Positions 44,816 to 53,505 of a stretch of DNA of 64,000 bases are shown piece after piece; within the stretch, counting starts at the first letter, position 1, and every line of letters begins with the position of its first letter. A program made the position numbers and the translations under genes. Source of the stretch: Selenomonadales bacterium. GTDB taxonomy: Bacteria; Bacillota; Negativicutes; Selenomonadales; Selenomonadaceae. Below the pieces are notes generated by a model that saw nothing but the letters and a program-made list of their open reading frames with translations, made no database searches and was not told the origin of the DNA. Location of the stretch: positions 200,733 to 264,732 of the forward strand of contig CAAGHH010000001.1 of assembly GCA_900769615.1 (NCBI GenBank). Reading direction: 5' to 3'.

Positions 44816-46391
44816 GTGAAGAATGTAACGAAAATCAATCAGGTTGATTTCTCCATTTTTAAGAAAATAATGGTGGCGGCATACTGCAGAGTTTTAACTG
44901 ATAGTGATGAACAGGAACTCAGCATTGAAGCACAGAAAAATCATTATGAGAGTTACATCAAAGCAAACAGTGAATGGGAATATTGAATGGGAATATGCAG
45001 GTATTTGTTATGATGATGGTGTCAGCGGTACAAAGACTGCAAAGAGAGATGGGTTGTTAAGACTTATGGAAGACTGTGAAAAAGGTCTTATCGATCTTGT
45101 CATCACAAAATCCATCAGCAGATTCAGCAGAAACGCAACCGACTGTCTGTCACTTGTAAGAAAACTTTTAAATTATGAAGTCTATGTTATTTTTGAAAAG
45201 GAAAATATAAACACCGGCTCTATGGAAAGTGAATTAATGCTTGCCGTATTGGCCAGCATGGCAGAAAGCGAGTCACGTTCTATTTCCGATAATGATAAGT
45301 GGAGCATCAAGAAGAGATTCTAGAATGGTACTTATGTGATTTCCTATCCGCCTTATGGTTATGCAAATGTTGATGGTGAGATGGTTATTGTTCCAGAACA
45401 GGCAGAAGTTGTAAAAGAGATTTTTGCAGGGTGCCTTGTCGGAAAGAGCACCCACATAATTGCAAAGGAATTGAATGAAAAAGGTGTTCTGACCAAGAGA
45501 GGTGCTAAGTGGACAGGCGATACGATTAACGGCATTCTTACAAATGAGAAGTACATAGGATATGCACTTTTTCAGAAGACTATCACAGATGCAGAGTTCA
45601 AGCGAAAAAAGAACTATGGCGAAGAAGAACAGTACTATTGTGAAGATCATCACGAGCCTATCATTGACAAGGATACCTTTGAAAAGGCGAAAGAAGCCAT
45701 CAGACAGCGTGGTCTTGAAAAAGGCAACTGCAGTGAGAATACAGCAAAATACCAGAACAGATATGCCATGTCCGGAAAAATCAAGTGTGGTGAGTGTGGA
45801 AGATTCTTTAAGAGAAGATACCATTACACTTCCCACGGCAGAAGTTACAATGCCTGGTGCTGTGGCGTACATATTGAAGATTCGAGTTTCTGCTCCATGA
45901 AGTTCATTCGTGATGATGACTTAAATAGAGCCTTCCTTACCATGATGAACAAGCTTGTATTCGGAAACGACCTGGTCTTAAAGCCACTTCTTATCTCCAT
46001 CACTACCAGTAATTCAAAGAATAACATTCACAGTATGGAAGACATCTAAAAGGATATGCAGAGCAATGAAGAACAGAGAAAGCAGCTGAATACACTTCTT
46101 ACAAGAGGCTATCTTTAAAGACCTGTATTTGCCGAGGCTCATAACAAACTGATAATGGAGTATGAACAGCTTGCTGCAAAACGAGATCTTCCTTACAGAA
46201 TGGATAACGCAGGCTACACGATGAAACAGGCATTAAGTGAACTGGTTAGTTTCCTTAACGGAGCAGAGACTGTTACCGAATGGGACGATTCCTTATTTGA
46301 AAGGTTCGTAGAAAAGGTAAAGGTGCTGTCCAGAGAAGAAGTAGATTTTGAATTAAAATTCGGCTTAAAGCTGAAGGAAAGGATTAATTAA
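44816..46391 (+). pseudogene. large serine recombinase 1, inactivated
   Basis: A ~525-codon resolvase/invertase-type recombinase in one frame once its lesions are repaired. The N-terminal catalytic domain starts at GTG 44816 and shows VAAYCRVLTDSDEQELS. Then come DGVSGTKTAKRDGLLRL, KSISRFSRNATDC, the Recombinase domain (YPPYGYANVDGEMVIVPEQA), a zinc ribbon (KCGECGRFFKR) and a coiled tail. A 13-bp duplication at 44971-44996 shifts the frame by one. In-frame stops follow at 45321-45323 (TAG in RF*NGTY), 46047-46049 (TAA) and 46116-46118 (TAA). Such enzymes integrate elements at rlmD-like sites. Confidence 0.88.
44971..44996 (+). repeat. 13-bp tandem duplication that inactivated recombinase 1
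   Basis: TGAATGGGAATAT occurs twice without a gap (44971-44983 and 44984-44996). Its length of 13 explains exactly the shift from the start frame to the downstream frame. It is a simple replication-slippage lesion. Confidence 0.95.
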
Positions 46392-46392
46392 A

Positions 46393-46806
46393 ATGGCACA
46401 CATACCAGTAGGGTACAAAATAGTTGATGGTTGTGCTGTAGTTGATGAAACGGCTGCAGAACAAATAGGGGCAACCTATAGATACTATTTTGAAGGCAAG
46501 TCACTTATTGATGCAGCTAAGGAAGCAGGTTTCAAGATGAACCATGCATCAGTAAAGCGAATGCTTTCTAACAAGAAGTATCTGGGAACAGACTATTACC
46601 CACAGATAATTGACGAAGAAACCCAAACAAGATTTCTGGAAGAACTGACACGAAGGGCAGGAAACCTTGGAAGGCTCGACAAAAAATGCAAGGAACACAA
46701 TAAGACAGTTCCTACAGCATTTCATTTCAAGCCAGCCGATTTAACATTTCCTGATCCATTCGAGCAGGCAGGATACATTTATAGTTTGATAGAAAGCGAG
46801 GAATAA
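46393..46806 (+). CDS. small recombinase-like protein between two dead recombinases
   Basis: A 137-residue protein, intact. IPVGYKIVDGCAVVDETAAEQIG, then YYFEGKSLIDAAKEAGF and VKRMLSNKKYLGTDYYPQII, follow the Recombinase domain that binds DNA in large serine recombinases. The catalytic Ser domain and zinc ribbon are absent. In related elements such a gene sits between two full recombinases and is thought to help them. Here it is whole, although both partners are broken, so it probably persists by chance. Confidence 0.7.
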   Translation: MAHIPVGYKIVDGCAVVDETAAEQIGATYRYYFEGKSLIDAAKEAGFKMNHASVKRMLSNKKYLGTDYYPQIIDEETQTRFLEELTRRAGNLGRLDKKCKEHNKTVPTAFHFKPADLTFPDPFEQAGYIYSLIESEE

Positions 46807-46809
46807 TAC

Positions 46810-48380
46810 ATGGCAGGAGCAAAGAACATAACAGTTATTCCGGTAAAAAATGTGTAGGAAATACAGTAACAGCAGAAGATAAGCCAAAATTAAAGGTCGC
46901 AGCGTACTGTAGAGTAAGTACTGACAGCGAATAATAGGCTACAAGTTATGATGCCCAGGTTGAGCATTACACGGAATATATTAGGAAAAATCCTGAATGG
47001 GAATTCGCCGGAATATACGCTGATGACGGTATCAGTGGAACAAATACGAAAAAGCGAGAAGAGTTTAATCGCATGATTGAAGATACGATGGCTGGAAAAA
47101 TTGATATGATTATCACAAAGTCAATCAGCCGATTTGCAAGAAATATATTGGACTGCCTTAAGTACATCAGACAGCTTAAAGAAAAAATGTGCCTGTATTT
47201 TTTGAAAAAGAAAATATCAACACTTTAGATGCTAAAGGCGAGATACTTCTTACCATTATGGCTTCGCTTGCACAGCAGGAATCAGAGTTGCTTTCCAAGA
47301 ATGTGAAGATGGTACTCCGGTTCAGATATCAAAACGGAGAGGTTCAGATTAATCATAATTGGTTCTTGGGATACACAAAAGACGAGAACGGACATCTCAT
47401 CATTGATGAAGAGCAGGCTGTGGTAGTAAGAAGAATATTTCGAGAATATCTTCAAGGTGCAAGCCTTAAGAATATAGCAGACGGACTTATGGCAGATGGT
47501 ATTCCAACCGCAACCGGAAATATGAAATGGCGAAGTGATTGAATAAGAAAAATTCTCACAAATGAAAAGTATATGGGAGATGCTCTTTTACAGAAGACCT
47601 ATACGGTTGATGTTCTTACAAAGAAGAGAGTTGCTAATAATGAAATTGTTCCTCAGTACTATGTTGAAAATAACCATTAAGCAACCCTTCCAAGGCATTT
47701 GTTCATGCAGGTTCAGGAAGAAATGCAAAGAAGGGATCATTTTAGAACAGAAAACTGGAAGACGAAAAGAGTCTACAGCAGCAAATATGCATTATCGAGC
47801 ATCATATACTGTGGTAAATGTGGGGAGCTTTTCAGAAGAGTTGCGTGGAAAGCCAGGGGGGCATCTTATAACAAATGGAGATGTCCAGCCGAATTGAGAA
47901 GAACCCTAAAAAGGCTGTTATGCTGAGGCAATCAGCGAATAAGAAATTCAAAAAGCAGTCATGAGAGCCATCAATAAGACCCTTGGAGGAAGAGAAGAAT
48001 TTTTGGTGCAACTATAGCATAATATCGAAGATGTACTAAATGGTGATTCTACGGCAACGCTTGAGGACATAGACCAAAGAATGGCGGAATTACAGGAAAA
48101 GCTTGTGATGTGCGTAAACAAAAATGCTGAGTATGATGTTATAGCAAAGGAAATAGACGCCTTGAGAGAAAAGAAAGCAGCAGTTGTAACAAAGGATGCT
48201 GAACAGGAAATGCTCAGAAAACGAATAAATGAAATGCGGCATTTTCTTCAAATGCAAACAAGCAGAATCACAGAATATGATGAGCAATTGGTCATAAGGC
48301 TTATTGAAAAAATCACAGTTTATGATGATAAACTAATTTTCGAATTTAAATCCGGTATGACTATTGAACTCAAGAGATAA
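46810..48380 (+). pseudogene. large serine recombinase 2, inactivated
   Basis: A second large serine recombinase with many lesions. Visible pieces: VAAYCRVSTDSE, GISGTNTKKREEFNRMIED, ITKSISRFARNI, FFEKENINTLDAKGE, YTKDENGHLIIDEEQA, ILTNEKYMGDAL, a zinc ribbon IIYCGKCGELFRR, and a coiled tail with LIEKITVYDDKLIFEFK. Lesions: one missing A in each of two A runs (46845-46850 and 47182-47187), adjacent stops TAA-TAG at 46932-46937, TGA at 47540, TAA at 47678, a frame change near 47880-47920, TAA near 47940, and TAG at 48015. It cannot work. Confidence 0.88.
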
Positions 48381-48469
48381 TTGAATAGGAACTTTTACAT
48401 CAACACATTGCAGCAATGCAGGGTGTTTTCCCGTTCATAGAAAATTTACATGGCAAAATCGTGCCGGGA

Positions 48470-48498
48470 TTGAATTTATCAACCAAATGGTTTATAAT
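48470..48498 (+). promoter_or_regulatory. promoter of the XRE regulator
   Basis: TTGAAT (48470-48475), a 17-bp spacer and TATAAT (48493-48498), 39 bp before the start codon. It could drive the regulator and, if no terminator intervenes, the nuclease/ATPase genes. Confidence 0.78.
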
Positions 48499-48536
48499 AT
48501 AGTAAGTGAGGTGCGTTTTAGACATGGAGGATAACG

Positions 48537-48761
48537 ATGAAGACATCCGATATGATTAAAGAATTATGTAATAAAAAGAATATAAGCGTTTCAGAACTTG
48601 CCAGACGGATAGGTCAGACTCCACAGAACTTTGGTAAGAAACTGAAACGAGATACAGTTACTCTTGAGGAGTTAAAGCTGATAGCTGATGTGATGGAGGT
48701 TACCTTTGAGCAATCATTTATCTTCCCAGATGGAGAACAGATAAAAACAAGTAACGAGTAA
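48537..48761 (+). CDS. XRE-family helix-turn-helix regulator
   Basis: A 74-residue single-domain DNA-binding protein. Start ATG 48537 follows ATGGAGG. The HTH is ISVSELARRIGQTPQNFGKKL, followed by VTLEELKLIADVMEV. It is a Cro/C1-type fold without an effector domain. It lies between the dead recombinases and the nuclease/ATPase pair and could be a repressor of either. A 255-bp AT-rich gap follows, in which I see no clear terminator. Confidence 0.85.
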   Translation: MKTSDMIKELCNKKNISVSELARRIGQTPQNFGKKLKRDTVTLEELKLIADVMEVTFEQSFIFPDGEQIKTSNE

Positions 48762-49016
48762 AATGAAACGATAAATTGATAGCCTGATAGTTGTAAAAGG
48801 TATTGCGAATCGAAAACCATACATTTCATATCTTATATGTCGATTAACCTATTAAGCATAGTTAACGGCAAAAGATAATATGTTCTATGATTAAGATAGC
48901 AACTTGATTGGGATTACAATATTTGTGTTATGTGATAACTTATAGTTTAGTATGGCATCGTATTTATTATAAAATGTGTTTGAATAAGCATATTAATCCA
49001 AAAGGAGAAACTGAAA

Positions 49017-50021
49017 ATGACCAATAATAGTAATGCGAGTCCAGAAGTTTTTGGGTTTGATTTTCAAGTCAATGCAACTATTTTTTTACTATTAGACAAT
49101 ATAAAAGAATTAAAAACAATTCGAATGGAGGGAGCCTCTGAGGATATCGAGTTAACCATGAATAATGGTAGTCAAATCATGGCTCAAGCAAAAGGAATAG
49201 TAAAAGGAAGCTACGATTTTTCAAACGTAAGAAGAAATCTAAAAAAGGCAATTGGAACCCTTTCTTCTGCTGACAATAAATCGGTAGAACAATTAATTCT
49301 TATTACTAATTCCAAAAATCCGCTAAATGAGGATACATCAAAGAGCTTTTTCTATGGACCACCGGTAACAGTTGGTTATAATGATCTTTCAGATGAAGCA
49401 AAAAAGGTTATTGATAATATTGTTGAGAAGATTGATGGTAATTTTGATACGAACAAATTTCGAATTTGTTATTTCATGTTTGAAACGGATAATTCAAGAA
49501 CTAGGTATGCGGTAATAGAGGAAAAAGTCAAAGATTTTATTAATCAACTTAATCTGGGGCAAGTTTTAAGTTGCACAGAGTTAATGCGGGTTTGGCAAAA
49601 TGATCTTTTTCAAAATGGTTCCAAAACTGATACAACTATAAAATTGAGCAAAGAAGAAATTGTATGGCCGGTGATTGTACTAGCTCTAGGAAAACAGTTG
49701 CCATCAGAATATATAGAAGATTATGACCATGGATTTATAGATGAGATTGCAGCACAATATTCTTATATTATAAATACTATTTCTGAACAATATAGTCTCA
49801 TAACTAAAATCATATTTGATTACAATTCATCGAATTGTGATTTATCGATGAAAGAACGTATACGAAAGTTCGTTGCAAATAAATGGACAGACTACATTTC
49901 TGTTTTTTCGTTCGAATCATTGAATCAAGAAGTTCAAGAAGCGGTTATAAAAGTAATTTTAGCCAAAGTGATTCAACAAAGATACTTAATAGATAACGTT
50001 AGTAGAGGTGTGTTATTATGA
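49017..50021 (+). CDS. DUF4297/Cap4-like nuclease, first gene of a two-gene defence-type cassette
   Basis: A 334-residue protein; start ATG 49017 follows AAAAGGAG. The first ~130 residues look like the dsDNA-nuclease domain called DUF4297 or Cap4: GFDFQVNATIFLLL, then EGASEDIELT and QAKG (E38, D43 and the Q-A-K at 57-59), the pattern of a PD-(D/E)XK active site. The next part (KSVEQLILITNSKNPL) continues the nuclease fold; the rest is helical and unassigned. In CBASS and Lamassu systems this domain degrades DNA on activation. The stop overlaps the start of an SMC-like ATPase, so the two act together. Bases 48762-49016 before it are AT-rich and hold no gene. Confidence 0.72.
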   Translation: MTNNSNASPEVFGFDFQVNATIFLLLDNIKELKTIRMEGASEDIELTMNNGSQIMAQAKGIVKGSYDFSNVRRNLKKAIGTLSSADNKSVEQLILITNSKNPLNEDTSKSFFYGPPVTVGYNDLSDEAKKVIDNIVEKIDGNFDTNKFRICYFMFETDNSRTRYAVIEEKVKDFINQLNLGQVLSCTELMRVWQNDLFQNGSKTDTTIKLSKEEIVWPVIVLALGKQLPSEYIEDYDHGFIDEIAAQYSYIINTISEQYSLITKIIFDYNSSNCDLSMKERIRKFVANKWTDYISVFSFESLNQEVQEAVIKVILAKVIQQRYLIDNVSRGVLL

Positions 50022-51475
50022 AAATTAAATCTATATACATTTCTCAAGGTATGTTTTGTACAGAACGTTTTTTTGAGTCTGGTTTTAATCTTATTTTCAG
50101 CGAAAAGAATAGTACTGGAAAAACAACACTTATGCGTTGCATTCTATATGGACTTGGCTATGCAGTCCCAGGGACAAGAAAGTTTAGAATTGAATCATGT
50201 AGCATAAGTGTTGTTATTGAAAAAGATGACGGAACATTATTAACACTTAACAGGGACACATCTGAATCTATAGAATTAATTGAGAAGGAAGTGCAACTTT
50301 CGTATGCACTCCCAGTACAAAGTAAGGATTTACATGAAAAAATTTTTGGAACTGACAATGAAGACATACTCAATAACCTTCTTGGTGCTATGTATGTTGA
50401 CCAAGAAAAAGGATGGACACTTCTAAACCGTGGAAAGGTTATAGCAGGGGTTCGTTTTAATATAGATGAATTAATAAGGGGATTGTCTGGAAGAAACTGT
50501 GCAAACCTCATAATTCGAAAAAGAAAAATTGAGGAAAACCTAAAGAAATATAAACAAATTTTGAATATTGCAGAGTATAGGGAAACCATTACATCAACAA
50601 GTGTATCTTTAACGCAAAATAGTTATAATCGTGAGCGGCTATTAAAATTGGATCAACTAAAAGTTGAGAGAGATTCGATAAAAAAGGAGATTAAACGTCT
50701 TGATGAAAATATAAAAAATAATAAAAAAGCAATCGAATTAATTGATGAGATGAAGTTAGTAATTAGATTAAATAATGGCGAAGAGATATGTGTTACACGA
50801 GATATGGTTGTGGGTGCTTCTGATGGTATAGATCTTCTTCGTGCGAAGAAAAAGATGATTATTCCAAGATTAGAAAAGAATCTTAAAGAAATAGAAGGAC
50901 TGGAACTTGAAATAAAGGAAGAAGAACAACAATTATCTCTTTTTCCATCAGAATCGTTAGCAGATGTATTTGATAAAAAGATGACAGATATTAATATTAG
51001 TCCGGTTGATGTTAAGAAAGTAATTAATGATTTGGAAAAAGAGAAAAAATCATTGAAATACCAGATTTCTCAATTTACTAATGATAGAAACAATGTAACT
51101 CAGTCTATGATTAAAACTGTTCAGAAATATATGGGGGAACTTGGAGATTCTGAAGCAGAAAAGATGACATGGAAATATCTGTTTACTAATAATCTTAAAG
51201 AATTATCCGGAGCGGTGTTGCATAAAACAGTTTTTTCATTTCGCCTGGCATATATAATCGAAATTGAAAAAGTACTGGGTATCAAATTACCAATTTTAAT
51301 GGATTCACCCAAAGGCAAGGAGGTTGATGACATCAATATTGGCAAAATGATGGAGATACTTCAACGTGATTTCCCCAATAATCAGATTATTATTGCCTCT
51401 ATTTACCATTATGTGCCAAACGAACATGTGATTACATTAGAAGGACAATTATTGAATCAAACAATCACATTATAA
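50018..51475 (+). CDS. compact SMC/ABC-like ATPase, second gene of the nuclease/ATPase cassette
   Basis: A 485-residue ATPase. The N-terminus MKIKSIYISQGM followed by FNLIFSEKNSTGKTTLMRCI gives the Walker A site (E29-T36), with Glu where the first Gly is usual. Residues ~165-370 are Lys/Glu-rich and predicted to be a coiled coil with a hinge-like middle (LNNGEEICVTRDMVVG). The C-terminal half-ATPase has LPILMDSPKGKEVDD (about 424-438, D-box region). SMC-like ATPases in Lamassu, RloC and the ABC three-component systems sense invading DNA and release a nuclease. This one is shorter than most LmuB proteins and has only one partner. Exact family uncertain. Confidence 0.7.
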   Translation: MKIKSIYISQGMFCTERFFESGFNLIFSEKNSTGKTTLMRCILYGLGYAVPGTRKFRIESCSISVVIEKDDGTLLTLNRDTSESIELIEKEVQLSYALPVQSKDLHEKIFGTDNEDILNNLLGAMYVDQEKGWTLLNRGKVIAGVRFNIDELIRGLSGRNCANLIIRKRKIEENLKKYKQILNIAEYRETITSTSVSLTQNSYNRERLLKLDQLKVERDSIKKEIKRLDENIKNNKKAIELIDEMKLVIRLNNGEEICVTRDMVVGASDGIDLLRAKKKMIIPRLEKNLKEIEGLELEIKEEEQQLSLFPSESLADVFDKKMTDINISPVDVKKVINDLEKEKKSLKYQISQFTNDRNNVTQSMIKTVQKYMGELGDSEAEKMTWKYLFTNNLKELSGAVLHKTVFSFRLAYIIEIEKVLGIKLPILMDSPKGKEVDDINIGKMMEILQRDFPNNQIIIASIYHYVPNEHVITLEGQLLNQTITL

Positions 51476-51735
51476 AATCGGTATAATGAATTTTGAATAA
51501 TTCCGTGTGAAGCATAGAAATGGAATATTCATTTTAAAGAGATTGCAGTAAATATTGGTTAGTGAATAAAAAGTGGGTTGAAGTAATCAATGATAGAAAA
51601 TTGAATTTGCCCATACGAAAAAGTAGGGCAACACAAGCTTTTCGCAGGCTCAATCCCCCTGTTCTTAAGGGAAAAGGTGCGTTCCACCATTCCCTTGTAC
51701 AATAGGGTGTGAGTATGTTTTTCATTGAACAACCG

Positions 51736-51780
51736 AGCCACGTTGAGACCGTCTGTTTGCTGTCAAGGAAAGATAAATAA
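51736..51780 (+). other. RlmD-C-terminus-like sequence, candidate attR remnant 1
   Basis: In frame, bases 51736-51780 read SHVETVCLLSRKDK-stop, the pattern of an RlmD C-terminus (host: SHVECVVLLTKVHK). Upstream in the same frame is MFFIEQP, which is not an rlmD body. The rest of 51476-51792 holds no gene that I can support. It fits the right junction of an element inserted in an rlmD gene of another species, carried along. Confidence 0.6.
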
Positions 51781-51797
51781 AGGCAAAAAAAGTGATA

Positions 51798-51856
51798 TGC
51801 TCCCTATATAGCGAACAGTGAAATAAAACACTGAAAGCTATATAGGGAGCATTTTT
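51798..51856 (+). promoter_or_regulatory. IS left-end hairpin that covers the orfA ribosome site
   Basis: TGCTCCCTATATAG (51798-51811, inside the left terminal repeat) is a perfect 14-bp inverse of CTATATAGGGAGCA (51838-51851), followed by TTTTT. The second arm contains GGGAG, the likely ribosome site of orfA at 51859. Transcripts entering from outside would fold, stop or hide that site; a transcript starting inside would not. This is the known anti-read-in strategy of some insertion sequences. Confidence 0.75.
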
Positions 51857-51858
51857 GT

Positions 51859-52542
51859 ATGAGAGGAAAAATATCACCAACGATCAAGCAAAAGGCAGTA
51901 ATGGAAATAGAATCTGGCAGATTGTCCAAAAGTGAAGTAGCAAGACGACTATGTGTAAAAGGAGAAACCGTCCGTAGTTGGCTGACAGCGTACAGAAGTG
52001 AGGGCAATGCAGGTCTAGAGTGCAGCAGCAAAAATCGTATATATTCCTTACAAACGAAGCAACAAGCAGTAGAAGCCTATCTGACAGGTCAATACAGCTT
52101 ACAGAAAATATGCGAGATATTCAAAATTCGTAGAAAAACGCAGCTGTTGAATTGGCTAAAGGTGTATAATAGCGGCAGAGACGTCAAGAGAATGTCAGGA
52201 GGCAGCCGCATGAAAAGTACACACAAGGCCAAACAAGAGGAGCGCGTTCAGATTGCCAAGGAATGCCTTGCAGCTGGGAGCAACTACGGAGAGATAGCCA
52301 AGGAGTATGGCGTAAGCTACCAGCAGGCTCGCACATGGACGCTGAAATACAAGGAATTGGGTGAGGCCGGACTGGAAGACCGCCGCGGCAAACGCAAGTA
52401 TGAGCAGGAGCCACGGACAGAGTTAGAGCAGGCACAAATCAGAATCGCACAGTTGGAACACCAACTTCGCATGGCAGAAATGGAGAACCACCTGTTAAAA
52501 AAATTAAAGGAAATAGAAAGGAGGGAGACCTTAGGCAAGTAA
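51859..52542 (+). CDS. IS3-family transposase OrfA
   Basis: A 227-residue DNA-binding protein with two or three helix-turn-helix segments: ISPTIKQKAVMEIESGRL with SKSEVARRLCVKGETVRSWL, then QYSLQKICEIFKIRRKTQLLNW, then YGEIAKEYGVSYQQARTW. A C-terminal leucine-zipper-type helix follows (LEQAQIRIAQLEHQLRMAEM). It binds the IS ends. Near its 3' end a run of seven A (52497-52503) provides the slippery site for making the OrfAB transposase. Confidence 0.93.
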   Translation: MRGKISPTIKQKAVMEIESGRLSKSEVARRLCVKGETVRSWLTAYRSEGNAGLECSSKNRIYSLQTKQQAVEAYLTGQYSLQKICEIFKIRRKTQLLNWLKVYNSGRDVKRMSGGSRMKSTHKAKQEERVQIAKECLAAGSNYGEIAKEYGVSYQQARTWTLKYKELGEAGLEDRRGKRKYEQEPRTELEQAQIRIAQLEHQLRMAEMENHLLKKLKEIERRETLGK

Positions 52543-53429
52543 GGCAGGCGTGGCAATACAACAGTATTAAGGAATGCAACGAGGAATATGGTGATCCGGT
52601 AGAATTTGTATGTGCCTACTTTCATGTTTCTCGTTCCGCCTATTACGCATGGCTTTCCGGTAAGTTAAGTAAGCGTAGCAAGGAGAACCAGCAGATTGCA
52701 GAAAAGGTGGAGCAGATACACATGCAGCATCCAGACAAAGGCTACCGCCGTATTCGGGATGACTTAGAACACGACTTCGGTATAGATGTAAACGACAAGC
52801 GCGTTCTGCGGATCTGCCGAGCAAAGAAGATCAAGTCGACCATTAAGTACAGCAACCACAGCTGTACCCGTAACGCTTCCAATCCGCAGTATGTGGCTGA
52901 AAATGTACTCCAGCGTGATTTTCATGCACCAAAGCCAAATGTGAAATGGCTTACCGATGTTACAGAGTTCAAATGGTATGAAGGTGTTGAAGTCCACAAA
53001 ATCTATCTGAGTGCAATCCTCGACCTGTATGACAGACGTATCGTTTCGTATGTTATTGGTGACCGCAACGACAACCCGATTGTGTTCAACACATTCAAAG
53101 CTGCTGTGAAGGCCAATCCAGACGCACACCCACTGTTTCACAGTGACCGTGGTTTCCAGCACACCAACCGAACCTTTCACCAGATGCTGGAAGATGCCGG
53201 TATGATGCAGAGTATGTCTCGTGTGGCCTACTGTATTGACAATGGCCCGATGGAAGGTTTCTGGGGCATTCTAAAGCGCGAGAGCTATTATGGGAAAAGA
53301 TTTACTTCCAAGCAGGAGCTTGTCCAAATGATTCGGGATTATATTTACTATTACAACACTCAGCGCGTACAGCGTAATCTGGGTGTTGTTACGCCGATGG
53401 AAAAGTACCAGATGGCACTTGCTGTGTAA
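52503..53429 (+). CDS. IS3-family transposase OrfB (rve integrase domain), reached by -1 frameshift
   Basis: After a -1 slip at A7 (52497-52503) the frame reads IKGNRKEGDLRQVRQAWQY and on through FVCAYFHVSRSAYYAWLSG (the HTH_21 region) into the DDE domain. DDE residues: WLTDVTEFKWYEGVE (first Asp), LFHSDRGFQHTN (second Asp) and GPMEGFWGILKRESYY (Glu). The C-terminus is YYNTQRVQRNLGVVTPMEKY. All three catalytic residues are kept, so the transposase looks functional. A separate start for OrfB alone is not evident; ATG 52707 lies inside the domain. Confidence 0.9.
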   Translation: MKGNRKEGDLRQVRQAWQYNSIKECNEEYGDPVEFVCAYFHVSRSAYYAWLSGKLSKRSKENQQIAEKVEQIHMQHPDKGYRRIRDDLEHDFGIDVNDKRVLRICRAKKIKSTIKYSNHSCTRNASNPQYVAENVLQRDFHAPKPNVKWLTDVTEFKWYEGVEVHKIYLSAILDLYDRRIVSYVIGDRNDNPIVFNTFKAAVKANPDAHPLFHSDRGFQHTNRTFHQMLEDAGMMQSMSRVAYCIDNGPMEGFWGILKRESYYGKRFTSKQELVQMIRDYIYYYNTQRVQRNLGVVTPMEKYQMALAV

Positions 53430-53505
53430 AAAATCTGCCAAGAGCAGTACGCTCTTGGCAGTAAAAATCTTATTTTATTTCATTGTCCTCTTGACGGGGG
53501 GCAGT

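Noticed and set aside
43596..48380. Reassigned stop codons (TAG/TAA read as Gln) in the polymerase and recombinases
   Set aside because: TGA, single-base deletions and a 13-bp duplication also break these genes, and the neighbouring intact genes use normal stops. Decay explains all of it.
51559..51741. Minus-strand 60-codon reading frame between the ATPase and the IS
   Set aside because: No ribosome site and no known pattern; it overlaps the RlmD-like tail on the other strand.
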